DNA of 64,000 bases from Manis javanica. Lineage: Eukaryota > Chordata > Mammalia > Pholidota > Manidae. The stretch is from the NCBI RefSeq assembly GCF_040802235.1, contig NC_133158.1, positions 82,384,501-82,448,500 on the forward strand, written 5' to 3'. The notes beneath the pieces are model-generated. The model was not told the origin of the DNA, made no database searches, and was given only the letters and a program-made list of their open reading frames with translations. This document shows, piece by piece, positions 10,536 to 23,500 of this stretch. The translations under genes were made by a program, and so were the position numbers. Position 1 is the stretch's first letter; every line of letters begins with the position of its first letter.

Positions 10536-10885
10536 TTTTTTTTTTTTGTCTGTTATCATTAATCTACAATTACATGAAGAACATTATGTTTACTAGGCTC
10601 TTCCCTACCCCAAGTCCCCCCCACAAACCCCATTATAATCACTGTCCATCAGCATGGTAAGATGTTGTAGAATCACTACTTGTCTTTTCTGTGTTGCACA
10701 GCCCTCCCCTTTCCCCCACCTCCCACCTTATACATGCAAATCATAATACCACCTTTCTTCGTCCCCACCCTTATCCATCCCTACCCTCCCATTCTCCCCA
10801 GTCTCTTTCACTTTGGTAACTGTTAGTCCATTCTTGGGTTCTGTGATTCTGCCGCTGTTTTGTTCCTTCAGTTTTTCCTTTATTC

Positions 10886-13800
10886 TTATACTCCACAGAT
10901 GAGTGAAATCATTTGATATTTGTCTTTCTCCACTTAGCTTATTTCACTGAGCATAATACCCTCTAGCTCCATCCATGTTGTTGCAAATGGTAGGATTTGT
11001 TTTCTTCTTCTGGCTGAATAATATTCCATTGTGTATATGTACCATATCTTCTTTATCCATTCATCTACTGATGGACACTTAGGTTGCTTCCATTTCTTGG
11101 CTATTGGAAATAGTGCTGCAATAAACAAAGGGGTGCATTGGTCTTTTTAAAACTGCGTTCTTAGGGTAAATTCCTAGAAATGGAATTCCTGGGTCAAAAG
11201 GTAAGTCTGTTTTGAGCATTTTGAGGAACCTCCATACTGTTTTCCACAATGGTTGAACTAATTTACATTACCAACAGCAGTGTAGGACGGTTCCCCTTTC
11301 TCCACAACCTTGCCAACATTTGTTGTTGTTTGTCTTTTGGATGGTAGCCATCCTTACTGGTGTGAGGTTATATCTCATTGTGGTTTTAATTTGCATTTCT
11401 CTGATAACTAGCGATGTGGAGCATCTTTTCATGTGTTTGTTGGCCATCTGAATTTCTTCTTTGGAGAACTGTCTGTTCAGCTCCTCTGCCCATTTTTTAA
11501 TTGGATTATTTGCTTTTGTTTGTTGAGGTGCATGAGCTCTTTATATATTTTAGATGTCAAGCCTTTATTGGATCTGTCATTTATGAATATATTCTTCCAT
11601 ACTGTAGGGTACCTTTTTGTTCTATTGATGGTGTCCTTTGCTATACAGAAGCTTGCCAGCTTAATATAGTCCCACTTGTTCATTTTTGCTTTTGTTTCCC
11701 TTGCCCAGGGAGATATATTCATGAAGAAGTCACTAATGTTTATGTCCAAGAGATTTTTGCCTATGTTTTTTTCTAAGAGTTTTATGGTTTCATGACTTAC
11801 ATTCAGGTCTTTTATGCATTTCGAATTTACTTTTGTGTATAGGGTTAGACAATGGTCCAGTTTCATTCTCTTAGATGTAGCTGTCCAATTCTGCCAGCAC
11901 CATCTGTTGAAGAGACTGTCATTTCCCTATTGTATGTCCATGGCTCTGTTATCAAATATTAATTGATCATATATGTTTGGGTTAATGTCTGGAGTCTCTA
12001 ATCTGTTCCACTGGTCTGTGGCTCTGTTCTTGTGCCAGTACCAAATTGTCTTGATTACTATGGCTTTGTAGTAGAGCTTGAAGTTGGGGAGTGAGACTCC
12101 CCCCACTTTATTCTTCCTTCTCAGGATTGCTTTAGCTATTCGGGGTCTTTGGTATTTCCATATGAATTTTTGAACTATTTGTTCCAGTTCATTGAAGAAA
12201 GCTGTTGGTAATTTGATAGGGATTGCATCGAATCTGTATATTGCTTTGGGCAGGATGGCCATTTTGATGATATTAATTCTTCCTAGCCATAGGCATGGGA
12301 TGAGTTTCCATTTATTAGTGTCCTCTTTAATTTCTTTTAAGAGTGTCTTATAGTTTTCAGGGTATAGGTCTTTCACTTCTTTGGTTAGGTTTATTCCTAG
12401 GTATTTTATTCTTCTTGATGCAATTGTGAATGAAATTGTTTTCCTGAGCTCTCTTTCTATTGGTTCATTGTTAGTGTATAGGAAAGCCACAGATTTCTGT
12501 GTGTTAATTTTGTATCCTGCAACTTTGCTGAATTCCGATATTAGCTCTAGCAGTTTCGGAGTGGAGTCTTTAGGGTTTTTTATGTACAATATCATGTCAT
12601 CTGCACATAGTGACAGTTTAACTTCATCTTTACCAATCTGGATTCCTTGTATTTCTTTGTTTTGTCTAATTGCTGTGGCTAGCATCTCCCTTACTATGTT
12701 AAATAACAGTGGAGAGAGTGGGCATCCCTGTCTTGTTCCCGATTGCAGAGGAAAAGCTTTCAGCTTCTCACTATTCAGTATGATGTTGACTGTGGGTTTA
12801 TCATATATGGCCTTTTTTATGTTGAGGTACTTGCCCTCTATACCCATTTTGCTGAGAGTTTTTATGATGAAGGGATGTTGACTCTTGTCGAATGCTTTTT
12901 CAGCATCTGTGGAGATGATCATGTGGTATTTGTCCTTCTTTTTGTTTATGTGGTAGATGATGTTGATGGATTTTCGAATGTTATACCATCCTTGCAACCC
13001 TGGAATGAATCCCACTTGGTCGTGGTGTATGATTACTTTGATATATTTTTGAATTTGGTTTGCTAATATTTTGTTGAGTATTTTTGCATCTATGTTCATC
13101 AGGGATATTGGTCTGTAGTTTTCTTTTTTGGTGGGGTCTTTGCCTGGTTTTGGTATTAGGGTGATGTTGGCTTTACAGAATGAGTTTGGAAGTATTCTCT
13201 CCTCTTCTATTTTTTGGAAAACTTTAAGGAGAATGCGTATTATATCTTCTCTGTATGTCTGATAAAATTCCTAGGTAAATCCATCTGGCCTGGGTTTTTT
13301 TTTTCTTGAGTAGTTTTTTGATTACTGCTTCAATTTCTTTGCTGGTAATTGGTTTGTTTAAATTTTGTGTTTCTTTCTTGGTCAGTCTTGGAAGGCTGTA
13401 TTTTTCTAGGAAGATGTCCATTTCTTCGGGGTTTCCCAGCTTCTTAGCATATAGGTTTTCATAGTAGTCTCTAATAATTGTTTGTATTTCTTTTGGGTCT
13501 GTCATGATGTTTCCTTTCTTATTTCTGATTCTGTTGATGTGTGTTGATTCTCTTTTTCTCTTAATAAGTCTGGCTAGAGGCTTATCTATTTTGTTTATTT
13601 TCTCAAAGAACCAGCTCTTGGTTTCATTTATTTTTTCTATTGTTTTATTCTTCTCAATTTTGTTTATTTGTTCTCTGATCTTTATTATGTCCCTCCTTCT
13701 GCTGACCTTAGGCCTTATTTGTTCTTTTTTTTACAATTTCGATAATTGTGACATTAGACTATTCATTTAGGTTTGTTCTTCCTTCTTTAAATATACCTGG

Positions 13801-14728
13801 ATTGCTACATACTTTCCTCTTAAGACTGTTTTCGCTTCATCCCACAGAAGTTGGGGCTTTGTGTTGTTGTTGTCATTTATTTCCATATATTGCTGGATCT
13901 CCATTTTAATTTGGTCATTGATCCATTGACTATTTAGAAGCATGTTGTTGAGCCTCCATGTGTTTGTGAGCCTTTTTGGTTTCTTTGTACAATTTATTTA
14001 TAGTTTTATACCTTTGTGGTCTGAAAAGTTGGTTGGTAGGATTTCAATCCTTTGGAATTTACTGAGGCTCTTTTTGTGGCCTAGTATGTGGTCTATTCTG
14101 GAGAATGTTCCATGTGCACTTGAGAAGAATATGTATCCTGTTGCTTTTGGGTGTAGAGTTCTATAGATGTCTATTAGGTCCATCTGTTCTAGTGTGTTGT
14201 TCAGTGCCTCTGTGTCCTTACTTATTTTCTGTCTGGTGTATCTGTTCTTTGGAGTGAATGGTGTGTTGAAGTCTTCTAAAATGAATGCATTGCATTTTAT
14301 TTCCTCCTTTATTTCTGTTAGTGTTTGTTTCACATATGCTGGTGCTCCTGTGTTGGGTGCAAATATATTTATAATGGTTATATCCTCTTGTTGGACTCAC
14401 CCCTTTATCATTATGTAATATCCTTCTTTATCTCTTGTTACTTTCTTTATTTTGAAGTCTATTTTGTCTGATACTAGTACTTCAACACCTGCTTTTTTCT
14501 CCCTATTGTTTGCATGAAATATCTTTTTCCATCCGTTGACTTTTAGTCTGTGCATGTCTTTGGGTTTGAGGTAAGCCTCTTGTAAGCAGCATATTGATGG
14601 GTATTGTTTTTTGTCCATTCAGTCACTCTATATCTTTTGATTGGTGCATTCAATGCATTTACATTTAGGGTGATTATCATTAGGTATATACTTATTGCCA
14701 TTGCAGTCTTTAGATTCGTGGTTACCAA
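10886..14728 (-). pseudogene. L1 ORF2 (endonuclease and reverse transcriptase), broken
   Basis: The endonuclease is spread over three or more frames (about 14728-13998). Its catalytic 'GDFNTP' motif reads EDFNTP, while the terminal SDH motif is kept. A linker follows (13224-13505). The RT is open for 390 codons (11927-13099), with the motif expected as FADD reading CADD ('[12 protein letters not shown]'). The C-terminal parts are at 11477-11866 and 10934-11128, and the final stop is at 10886-10888. ORF2p nicks target DNA and copies L1 RNA in the nucleus. Frameshifts and stops make this copy inactive. Plus-strand frames over it (such as 12381-12881) are shadows. Confidence 0.92.
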
Positions 14729-15011
14729 AGGTTCCAGGTTACTTTCCTTACTATCTAAGAATCTAACTTAACTCACTTAGTATGCTGTTACAAACATAAT
14801 CTAAAGATTCTTTTCTGTTTCTCCTCCTTTTTCTTCCTCCTTCATTCTTTGTACATTAGGTATGAAATTCTGTTCTTTTAGTCTATCCCTTGATTGTCTT
14901 TGGGAATAGTCAATTTAATTTTGCATTTGTCTCACAATCAGCTGCTCCACCATCCCTACCATGGTTTTACTGCCTCTGGTGACAGCTATCCAACCCTAGG
15001 AACACTTCCAT

Positions 15012-15861
15012 CTATAGCAGTCCCTCAAAAATAGCCTGCAGAGATGGTTTGTGGGAGGTAAACTCTCTCAGCTTTTGCTTATCTGGAAATTGTTGAACCC
15101 ATCCTTTAAATTTAAATGATAATCTTGCCGGATAAAGTAATCTTCATTCCAGGCCCTTCTGCTTCATGGCATTAAATACATCATGCCACTTCCTTCTGGC
15201 CTGTAAGGTTTCTGCTGAGAAGTTGATGTTAGCCTGATGGGCTTTCCTTTGTATGTAATCTTATTTATGTCTCTGGCTGCTTTTAACAGTCTATCCTTTT
15301 CCTTGATCTTTCCCATTTTAATTACTATGTGTCTTTGTGTTGTCTTCCTTGGGTCCCTTGTTTTGGGAGATCTGTGGATCTCCATGGCCTGAGAGACTAT
15401 CTCCTTTCCCAAATCGGGAAAGTTTTCAGCAACTACCACCTCAAAGACACTTTCTATTCCTTTCTCTCTCTTCTTCTTCTTCTGGTATCCCTGTAATACG
15501 AATACTGTTCCTCTTCGATTGGTCACACAGTTCTCTCAATATTTTTTCATTTTTAGAGTTCCTTTTTTCTCTGTGCCTCAACTTCTTTGTAATCCTGTTC
15601 TGTAGTTCCTATTTCATTTATTGTCTCCTCCACCATATCCTACCTGATTTTAATACCCTCCATCATGCTCTTCAATGATTGGATCTCCGATCTGAATTCA
15701 TTCCTGAGTTCTTGGATGTCTTTCCATTCCTCCATTATAATGTTGATTATTTTTATTTTGAACTCCCTTTCAGGAAGAGTCACGAGGTTCATATCATTTA
15801 AATCTTTCTCTGGAGTTGTATTAATAATTTTACTCTGGACAATGTTCCTTTGGCGCTTCAT
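15012..15861 (-). pseudogene. L1 ORF1 (RNA-binding protein), broken
   Basis: The start at 15861 gives 'MKRQRNIVQSK', a typical ORF1 N-terminus, running to a stop near 15640. After frame changes, the C-terminal part (15526-15164) is open: it has 'ENFPDLGKEI' followed by the C-terminal domain with 'KGKPIRLT'. A frameshift then moves the conserved 'SAETLQ' segment to another frame. A TGA at 15144-15146 falls where Trp is usual, and the region ends at a TAG (15012-15014). The RRM-like middle is poorly recognisable. ORF1p coats L1 RNA as a trimer. Confidence 0.85.
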
Positions 15862-16488
15862 GTTTGTATATGGCACTCTCTAGTGTCCAGAAGCTCCATT
15901 CAGGAGCTGCTCAGCCCCTGAAGCAATGTTGGGGGTCGCAGGGGAGCAGTACTGGTGCCTGGGGGGAGGAAAGAGCTGTTCGCCACCTCCCAGCTGCTGT
16001 GCCTGTCTGCACTGCCTGAGCCAATGGTCCGGTCACACAGGTTTTTCTCCCTGAGCAGCTGGATATGTATCCCTGCTTTCCACAAGCAGCCGGAATCCCA
16101 GTCTCTCCAGGTATTCTGCCTGTACTAACTTTCCAACCTGGCAGTCATGTGAGTCTCATGAAAGCACATGAAATGTAGGTCTGTGCTCCCAGAGCAGATC
16201 TCTGGAGCTAGGTATTCAGCAGTCCCAAGCCTTCCACTCCCTCCCTGCTCCATTTCTCTTCCTCCCGCTGGTGAGCTGGGGTGTGGGAGGGGCTCAGGTC
16301 CCGCGAAGCCACAGCTCTGGTACTTACTCCATTCAGAGAGGTCTGCTCTTTTCTCCAGGTGTGTGCAGTCTGATGCAGTCTTCTTTCCTGTTGCTCTCTC
16401 AGAATTATTTGCACCAATTAAATTTTCTAATTGTATCCAGTTTTAGGAGGAAGCCTCTGTCTCTCCTCTTACACCACCATCTTTGATC
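15862..16488 (-). promoter_or_regulatory. L1 5' UTR with internal promoter region
   Basis: About 630 bases, GC-richer than the surroundings, between the ORF1 start and the right target duplication. It begins GGGGATCAAAGATGGTGGTG on the minus strand, a normal L1 start, so the 5' end appears complete. This region holds the L1 internal promoter in active relatives. Confidence 0.75.
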
Positions 16489-16501
16489 CCCAAATAGTTT
16501 T
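16489..16501. repeat. Right target-site duplication of the L1 (CCCAAATAGTTTT)
   Basis: Second copy of the 13-base sequence at 10150-10162. The leading C bases could belong to the L1 5' end instead, so 9-13 bases is the safe range. Confidence 0.85.
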
Positions 16502-16570
16502 ATTTGGAGTGCCCATCTGGTTATAGTCCCAGAACAGAGTTTCTTTACTAACATTCTAGCAGAGGCAGCA

Positions 16571-17193
16571 AAATCAGTGCAGCATTTGCCTAAGTAAAAT
16601 GAAAAGACAACCTGTGAAATAGGAGAAACTTTTTGAAAACTGTATATCAGGTAAGGGGTTAATAACTGAAATATGTGAGGAACTCTTACAACTCAATTGT
16701 AAAAACAAAAAGTCAAGCAAACCTACAAATAATCCAATGGTCAGAGAACCTGAATAGACACTTTTTTCCAAAGAAGATATCCAAATAGACAATAGGTATG
16801 TGAAATGATGTTCAGTATCACTAATCATCAGCAAAATGCAAATCAAAACCACAGTGAGATACTACTTCACAAATGACAGGATGGCTACTGTAAAAAAGGC
16901 AAAAGAGATTACAATGTCGGTAAAAATGTGGAGAAAATGGAACCTTTGTGCACTATTGGTGGGAATGTAAATTGGTACAGCCGCTATTGAAAACATTACA
17001 GGGATTCTTAAAAACATTAAAAATAGAGCTACCATGTCATCCAGTAATCCCACTTTTGGGTGGTAGTCTGAAAGAAATGAAAACACTAACTCAAAAAGGT
17101 ATCTTCTCCATGGACATTACAGCCTTATTTATAACAGCTAAGACATGGAAATAACGTAAGTGTCCATCAATGGATGAGTGGACACAGAAAATG

Positions 17194-17231
<38 letters not shown>

Positions 17232-17700
17232 GCACAGACATACACATATATATGTATACACACATACACACTGTAGCTATTATTCAGCTACAAAAAGAAG
17301 AAAATCTTGCCATTTGTAACAACATGGGAAGACCTTGAGGGTATTATGCTAAGTGAAATAAATCAGACAGAGAAAGACAAAGCATGATCTCACTTAAATG
17401 CAGAATCTTAAAAAAAGTCTGAACTCAGATACAGAGAACAGATTGGTCGTTGCCAAAGGTGGGAATAGGGGATAAGCAAAATAGGTGAAGGTGATCAAAA
17501 GGTGCCATTTTTCAGTTATAATATAAATAAATTCTGGGGATGTAATGTACAGTATGGTGACTATAGTTAATAATACTGTACTGTTTATATATATATTTGA
17601 AATTTGCCATGAGAGTAGATCTTAAAAGTTCTCATCAGACAAAAAAATTATAACTATGTTAGTTGATGGATGTTAACTTGACACTGGGTGATCATTTTGC
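16571..17700 (+). mobile_element. Older L1 3' part (end of ORF2 plus 3' UTR), sense
   Basis: The sequence carries the well-known L1 ORF2 C-terminal stretch: 'atgcaaatcaaaaccacag' near 16837-16855, 'gtgggaatgtaaattggtac' near 16959-16978, and 'atgctaagtgaaataa' near 17346. It then runs into a 3' UTR with 'ggggatgtaatgtacag' near 17537. It is more diverged than the 10163-16488 element and 5' truncated. A 92-codon minus frame (16574-16852) over it is a shadow. Confidence 0.88.
17196..17272. repeat. (TA)n and TA/CA-rich microsatellite
   Basis: A pure TA run to about 17225, then mixed TA/CA dinucleotides, inserted in or expanded from the L1 ORF2 tail. Confidence 0.85.
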
Positions 17701-17705
17701 AATAC

Positions 17706-17738
17706 ATACACACACACACACACACGCACACATATATA
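17706..17738. repeat. (CA)n microsatellite
   Basis: A CA run followed by a short TA run at the end of the L1 3' UTR. Confidence 0.85.
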
Positions 17739-19060
17739 TGAAAAGGTGTTCAAAATCATTAGTCATCAGGAAAATACAAATTAAAACCGTAATTACATAC
17801 TGTTTCACAACCACGAGGGTGGGGAAAAAAAGCAAAAAGCAAGAAAAAACTTATAAATAAACTTGCACAATTTTGAGGAAATATTTTTAGCAGAAATTTA
17901 CAACAAACATTCTATTTGTCAAATAACTGAATCACCCTCACTAAAGTCTGGAATATGAAGAAGTTGCCACTATTTTTGTTAATATTCAAGATAATAGTAG
18001 AGTTCCTAACAGATACATTAAAGGAAGGAAAAAGAATATGAGCTATAAATATTGGGAAGAGAGGGTTAAAATTTAAAAACCTCACTATTTGCAGATGCTT
18101 GTATCCATAGAAACCACAATCAGCTAAAAAAAAAATGTGATTTAAGGTAGTCCAGGAAGGTGCCCAGAAAGATCAAAATAAGAAAATCAATAATTTTTAT
18201 ACAAGATTAACCAGATAGAAAACATAATAGAATAGATTTCTCAAAACAACTGAGAAAAAATTGTTAAAAATATTTAGTAATATACTTAATAAGAAATGCA
18301 TAACACCTCTATGGGAAAAATTATAAAATGCTATTGAAAGGTGTATAAGTAGTCCTAAATGAATAGAAACATAGACCAATTTCATGCCACAAAACTCTAG
18401 AATTTAGAGATACTAATTATATTCTATGTTATTCTACAAAGTTATTATTCTCCCAGTCAAAATTGCAGCAGTTTCTGTTTTGGAAATTGAATGGAGTCTT
18501 AAATGCTTCTTACATTCGTAGACAGAAATGTGATCATGAAGATACAAGGCAAACTTTAGAGAGAGAAAATGTAGGCTAGAAATGGGGGACAAGGGAGACT
18601 TGAACTTGTCCTCCTAGATATCAAACATTTTTTTTGAAGTATTGTAATGAAAATAATATAATACCGAATTGAAGGACAAATGAAGAAGGGTAGCATTATG
18701 GAAAATCAAGAAATAAACACATGATTAGATATACATTAGTATATAGTGAAGGAGGCTTTCAAATTGAGGTAAATGGTAGAATATGTAATTAGTAAAATTA
18801 GAATAATTCATAACCCATTTGGAGAAAAATTAAAGTGACATCTTCAAGTATTAATGCATAGATATAAAAAAACTAAAGTATTGAAGAAAATTTTAGAATA
18901 TATTTAAATCCCTTTCTATTTTTTCTATAATTTCAAAGATTGAAAAATAGATTATTTCCTCTGTGATAGGAAAGGTCTTCTTACATAAGACAAAATTTAT
19001 AGAAAAAATTTGAAAAGACAATATAACATGGAGAACAATTCATTTTTGGAGCTGAGTAAG
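17739..19060 (+). mobile_element. Ancient L1 ORF2 fragments, sense
   Basis: A short piece at 17739-17860 again resembles the ORF2 tail ('caaaatcattagtcatcagg'). From about 18080, 'ctatttgcagatgcttgtat' resembles the RT active-site region of a much older L1 (HAL1/L1M type). From 18540, 'acaaatgaagaag'-type text fits the following ORF2 sequence. Heavily decayed, with no usable frames. Confidence 0.6.
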
Positions 19061-20384
19061 TCTTGACTTAAGGCAAGAGGCAATATTTGAATTAAGCCTG
19101 ATTTGGATTTTGAGCAGAAGGTATTCTGGAACAACTTAAAAGAATAGAGGTATAAAATTGAATGTCAGATTTGAGAAGTCATCCAGAATGGATGGAGGTC
19201 AAAATGTATAGTAAGAATCTACACATTAGGAGTTTAGTAGTGGAAGAAATTCCATTCAATTCCCCATCTGATTTCTCTACTAAAGTTTTAAGACTATATA
19301 TATTCAATTTGTCTTCATATTATTACTCTACAATAATACACTGTTATTCATTGTAAAATGAATCCATTCATTTAAACTGTGTGTTTAGAATGTTGTGCCT
19401 AAAAATTAAAATAAAACCGAAAAAGGCAAACAGATGGTACATGATTTTATGTGGCTTTGTTGTATTCTATTGAATATATTCAGAATATTTATTTAATAGC
19501 CTCAGAATATTCCACTGATCTTAGTTTCTAGAACTGATTAGCTTCTCTTCAGCTATTGTTAGACAGCTACAGTCTCTGTTGGATACAAAGAGCTGTCTGT
19601 GATTTACCTTGATTTTAAGAATGGCAAACAAGAACCACCTTCAAGCTGATTTCATTTACCATTGCTCCCTTCCTAGTGATCTCAACCCTATTCAATTTCA
19701 GTTATGAAGGTAACAAAATACTGTTTAATTCAGCCCTGTCAGCCTTGTTAATTTGATAGTGCATAAAAGTGAGGTACTCAAAGCCTTAAATAGACAATAA
19801 ATCTTAATGCAATGTTTTCTACTATGTGATAAATATGAGTATTATATCAACAGGATAAATGTTTGATTATTATAGACCTCAAATTCCTTAGAAATTAGTG
19901 TAACTAGACAGAACGCTTAGTGATAAGTTAAGATTGGACTTGTTTACATTTTAATATGTGCAACGTGTTAGCCTTGTTACTCTTATGACTCAGCTAACTT
20001 TTCTATAGGCTTTTGGCATTCTGATTCCCTGTATCACATATATTTAGGTAATTGATTTAAACTTAATTTTAATTTTTTCGTGGTCTAGCAAAGCATACTT
20101 AAGTCACATGTTGCAATGTAAATTGTGTATTAAGTTGTAGCTAAAATTCTGCACAATATTTCAATATAATAAATTTATAGATATAAAATCTGGTCATCAC
20201 GAGAAACAGTATCTGAATGACATTTTCTTGCAGACTTTTTGGCACTATTTCTATTCATCTATTTATGATTGTGTATTTAGGCATAATTAGTAATATTAAT
20301 CTTAAGTTTTATGTACCCAAATACATCAATCGTCATATGCCTATAATTATTCTAAGCTTTTCACAAATATAAACTTAGATAATT
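19061..20384. other. AT-rich unassigned DNA
   Basis: No gene or recognisable repeat. Confidence 0.45.
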
Positions 20385-20535
20385 ATGTGACATACTCATT
20401 TTCTGATGAGGAAGCTGAAGTAAAGAAAATTAAGTACTTTGCTTAATTCATACTACACTGAAAGTGGTGGAGCTTGGATTACAACCTAACCATGCCGACT
20501 ATCTAGAATCTTCTTACACCCTACAATGCTCTGCA
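20385..20535 (+). repeat. MIR SINE fragment
   Basis: It shows the MIR core order: 'tgatgaggaagctgaagtaa' near 20404-20423, then 'aagtactttgcttaattcat', then 'agtggtggagcttggattac' near 20463-20482. This matches the widespread pan-mammalian MIR in plus orientation. Diverged, no coding role. Confidence 0.75.
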
Positions 20536-23500
20536 ATCTTTTATGTTGTGATAGAAAATTTGTCAATTAAAATAATTTGCCAAAAAAATCATACATTTTG
20601 AGGAAATATCCATTATACTATCTTGTTTTACTCCACAGTAAACTCTTCTACTTTTTAAATTTAAAGTTATTATAGAACTTTATTTCACTGACTCTTTAGA
20701 TAGGGCTAGTAAGATAGGGCTAACTGCATTATCTACTGGATGCTCTAGAGCTCACTAAATTTTCAATTTAATATAAACCTAAATATAAATTTATAATAAC
20801 AATTTATAAAATTAAAAAATTGAATTTAATGTAACTGAAAAATATACAAATTTATGTACTAATTTCATCTTTTAGATAGTAAGCTATGTGGTAGAATGCT
20901 TTAAGAAAATTTTATTTTCCATTTAATATTCTTTCCTTTCTTCTGATTTTATGTATCGACCATGTTAAAATCAAATTTAAACATGTTTCATATGTGATTA
21001 TAATATAAATGCAAAAACATATAAACTGCAGATGGCCTATAATGTATCTTTAAAAAAGTTTCACAAGATCTAACAATTGTCAATGCTGAAAACAGTGCTG
21101 AATTAAAATTAATTCAAATTAACTTTGTTTTAAAGGTTGCATTCTGAGAAGACTTATACTGTTTATAAATCAGTAAAGCAGATTCACCAGAATCAGTAAA
21201 GCAAAGGAGAAGCCACTAGATAAGTAGTCCATTCCAGAATCTAATTTTTACTTTAAACTTTGAGGTATCCATGAGGTTATTTATATAGCTATAGGAAAAG
21301 ACAGCAATAAACACTTGGGGAGAAACAGTAGTAAAATGTATATTTGAATATTTTTTTACTTTATCCCACTGAGTATAGGAAGGGTATAGAGAGTGAGCAC
21401 TTTGTGTGTGTTATAACTGATACCATATCTGGATAAACAATCTATTAGTCCTCCTGTGCTCTCTAAGGAGGAGATACTAAATGAAGAAAGATAGCAGAAT
21501 AGAGGCATCAGTGGTGTTTCAATCTCTGGAGGGACAGTGTCTGCTATAGAAAATGTGTTGAAAAAGGGAGACTCCTCATTAATCAAGGAGAAACACTGCT
21601 AAATTTGATATAGTACTTTACTGGTTTGTGAGGGAGATAAAAATAAATGAGAATAATACTACCAAGTATATTTTTTGTCAACTGTGGACATCCCCAGAGA
21701 AGAAATGGAAGTAAGCTTACTTTTATAATCAATATGTGACCACTAAAAATTCAATAAGATTAATCAGCTATCTACTGAACTGATAATATTTAAATATGTT
21801 ATTAAGAATCAGGGCCACCTACATAAATTCATGAGATGTAGTGAAAAATGAAACCACAGGACCATTTTCTAAAAAATCTGGAAAAACTGTCATTAAAAAT
21901 ATTAAAATATGAAACTTAAAAATATCTTCCAGCATCTCTCTCTTGAACTATATTGGTGATTTTATTTAATTGCTAAGTAAAAAAAAAAGTAAATTGTTAA
22001 CATGAATTTTACCATTGATCTTTACAGTGTGAAACTACAGTTTTAAATGCAAATATTAGAATATTGAACTCATATGCAGAATTACTGAAATTACATAATT
22101 TGTATATCATATCTTGTGCATACCTAAATGTTTCATTCCTACCAGAACAGTGGATAATGTTGCCCCAAAACTATTTTTCATTTCACTTCTTAATATGCAC
22201 AGATTTTACTAAAAATCTCTACCTTCAGCTTACTGGTAAGTAAGTAAGGACTGAAAGGAGAAAGAACTATGGGTTGTGTTATCTTTGCCTTTCTTCTCTG
22301 TGATCATTTTCTGTATAAGTGGTTGGCTAATTACAGAGAACTAACACAACTAAGATAGTATATGAAAGGATTCCTTTGTCATTTGTATTCCTTAACATGC
22401 CATTGGTTTTCTATAGTTTGAAGCAAGTTCTTGTTCTAATGGGAAAGTGTGGTTTCACTAGTTGTCAAAGCCTCAGCTTACTCAGTTACAGACAAAACAA
22501 GCTTATGAGGCACTCACTTTGAGTTTCACTGAACTTCCATGTAGGGTCCTGTGGAATCCTGTGCTCTGGGGACCTCAAATACTATATGGGAATAAAGCAA
22601 GAAAGGAAAGTAGACACACATTTCTTGCAAGTAACTTCTCACCTCATGTACATGCTCCATTGTCTATTAGAAATCACTTCAAAACATAAGTTCAGAGATG
22701 AAATCATTAAGAATTTCAAGATGGTGACAGCAGAGCATTAAACCAAGCGTGGAGTCCTTCTCATCATGGGGCTCTGTGTGACTGCCTAGGTTGCAGACCC
22801 ATGAATCTAGCTGAGTTAAAGACAGTATTACCATTTCCATAACTGTATGAGATTGGATTGCATTACATTTTTAGGATAGGTGTCTTATTCTAATATATAT
22901 TATTTAGGAAAATAATTAAAAATATTAAGTGAAGACACAGTCATAGTATCTGTGCTAGTTCAAAAAAATGCAAGTATAAATCACAAATCAGATGAAATTT
23001 CTCTTGAAACCAAAGCAAAAGAAAGTGGCACAGTGATGGTGGCTCATCAGCAACACTAGGGAATTGAAAGGGAAACAGCCAGCAGCACAGGACAGGCACG
23101 AGGACATGGAGCAGATAGTACAAAGCACAGAGAAGAACAAGCCACCCCTGGAATTGGGATGGACAACCTTAAATAAGGTAGGACACACCAGAGGCAACTC
23201 TAATTGGTCATCATTGGGAGAAACATACGGAGAGACAGTGATTCCCAATGGATCCACTCTTTAAAAACGGATTCAGAGGCAAAAGTGGGGATATCAAGAC
23301 AAAACCGAAGCACTGAGGGCAAAAAGCTAGTGGGAAGTAATTGAAATACCTTAGCCCTATACCTGGAGAGTGACTGGAGCACTGGGCAGAATAACCAGAT
23401 TGTCAACAGGGTGAAGATATAGTATAAAATTGTAATTCAGAGGAATGCATGATGTGACAAAGGAAATGTGGAGAACTGCAGCTGGGATGCTGACCTAGGG

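Larger units (their letters stand above)
10163..16488 (-). mobile_element. Near-full-length LINE-1 with 3'-transduced tail
   Basis: In element (minus) order it comprises: 5' UTR (16488-15862), starting GGGGATCAAAGATGG; ORF1 (15861-15012); ORF2 (14728-10886); 3' UTR (10885-10548); an internal A12 tract (10547-10536); about 368 bases of non-L1 DNA; and a terminal A tract at 10167-10159. Matching 13-base duplications flank the whole unit. Both ORFs are broken, so it cannot now move itself. The 3' UTR and ORF style fit a laurasiatherian L1, possibly pangolin, recalled from memory only. It is clearly younger than the L1 pieces to its right, which are far more degraded. Confidence 0.93.

Noticed and set aside
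10520-10536. Alternative left L1 boundary directly at the internal poly(A)
   Set aside because: The sequence there does not match the DNA right of the L1 (only 'tatttg' is shared and it is not adjacent). The 13-base match at 10150/16489 is adjacent on both sides.
12381-12881. 166-codon plus-strand frame
   Set aside because: It is the antisense shadow of the L1 ORF2 reverse transcriptase.
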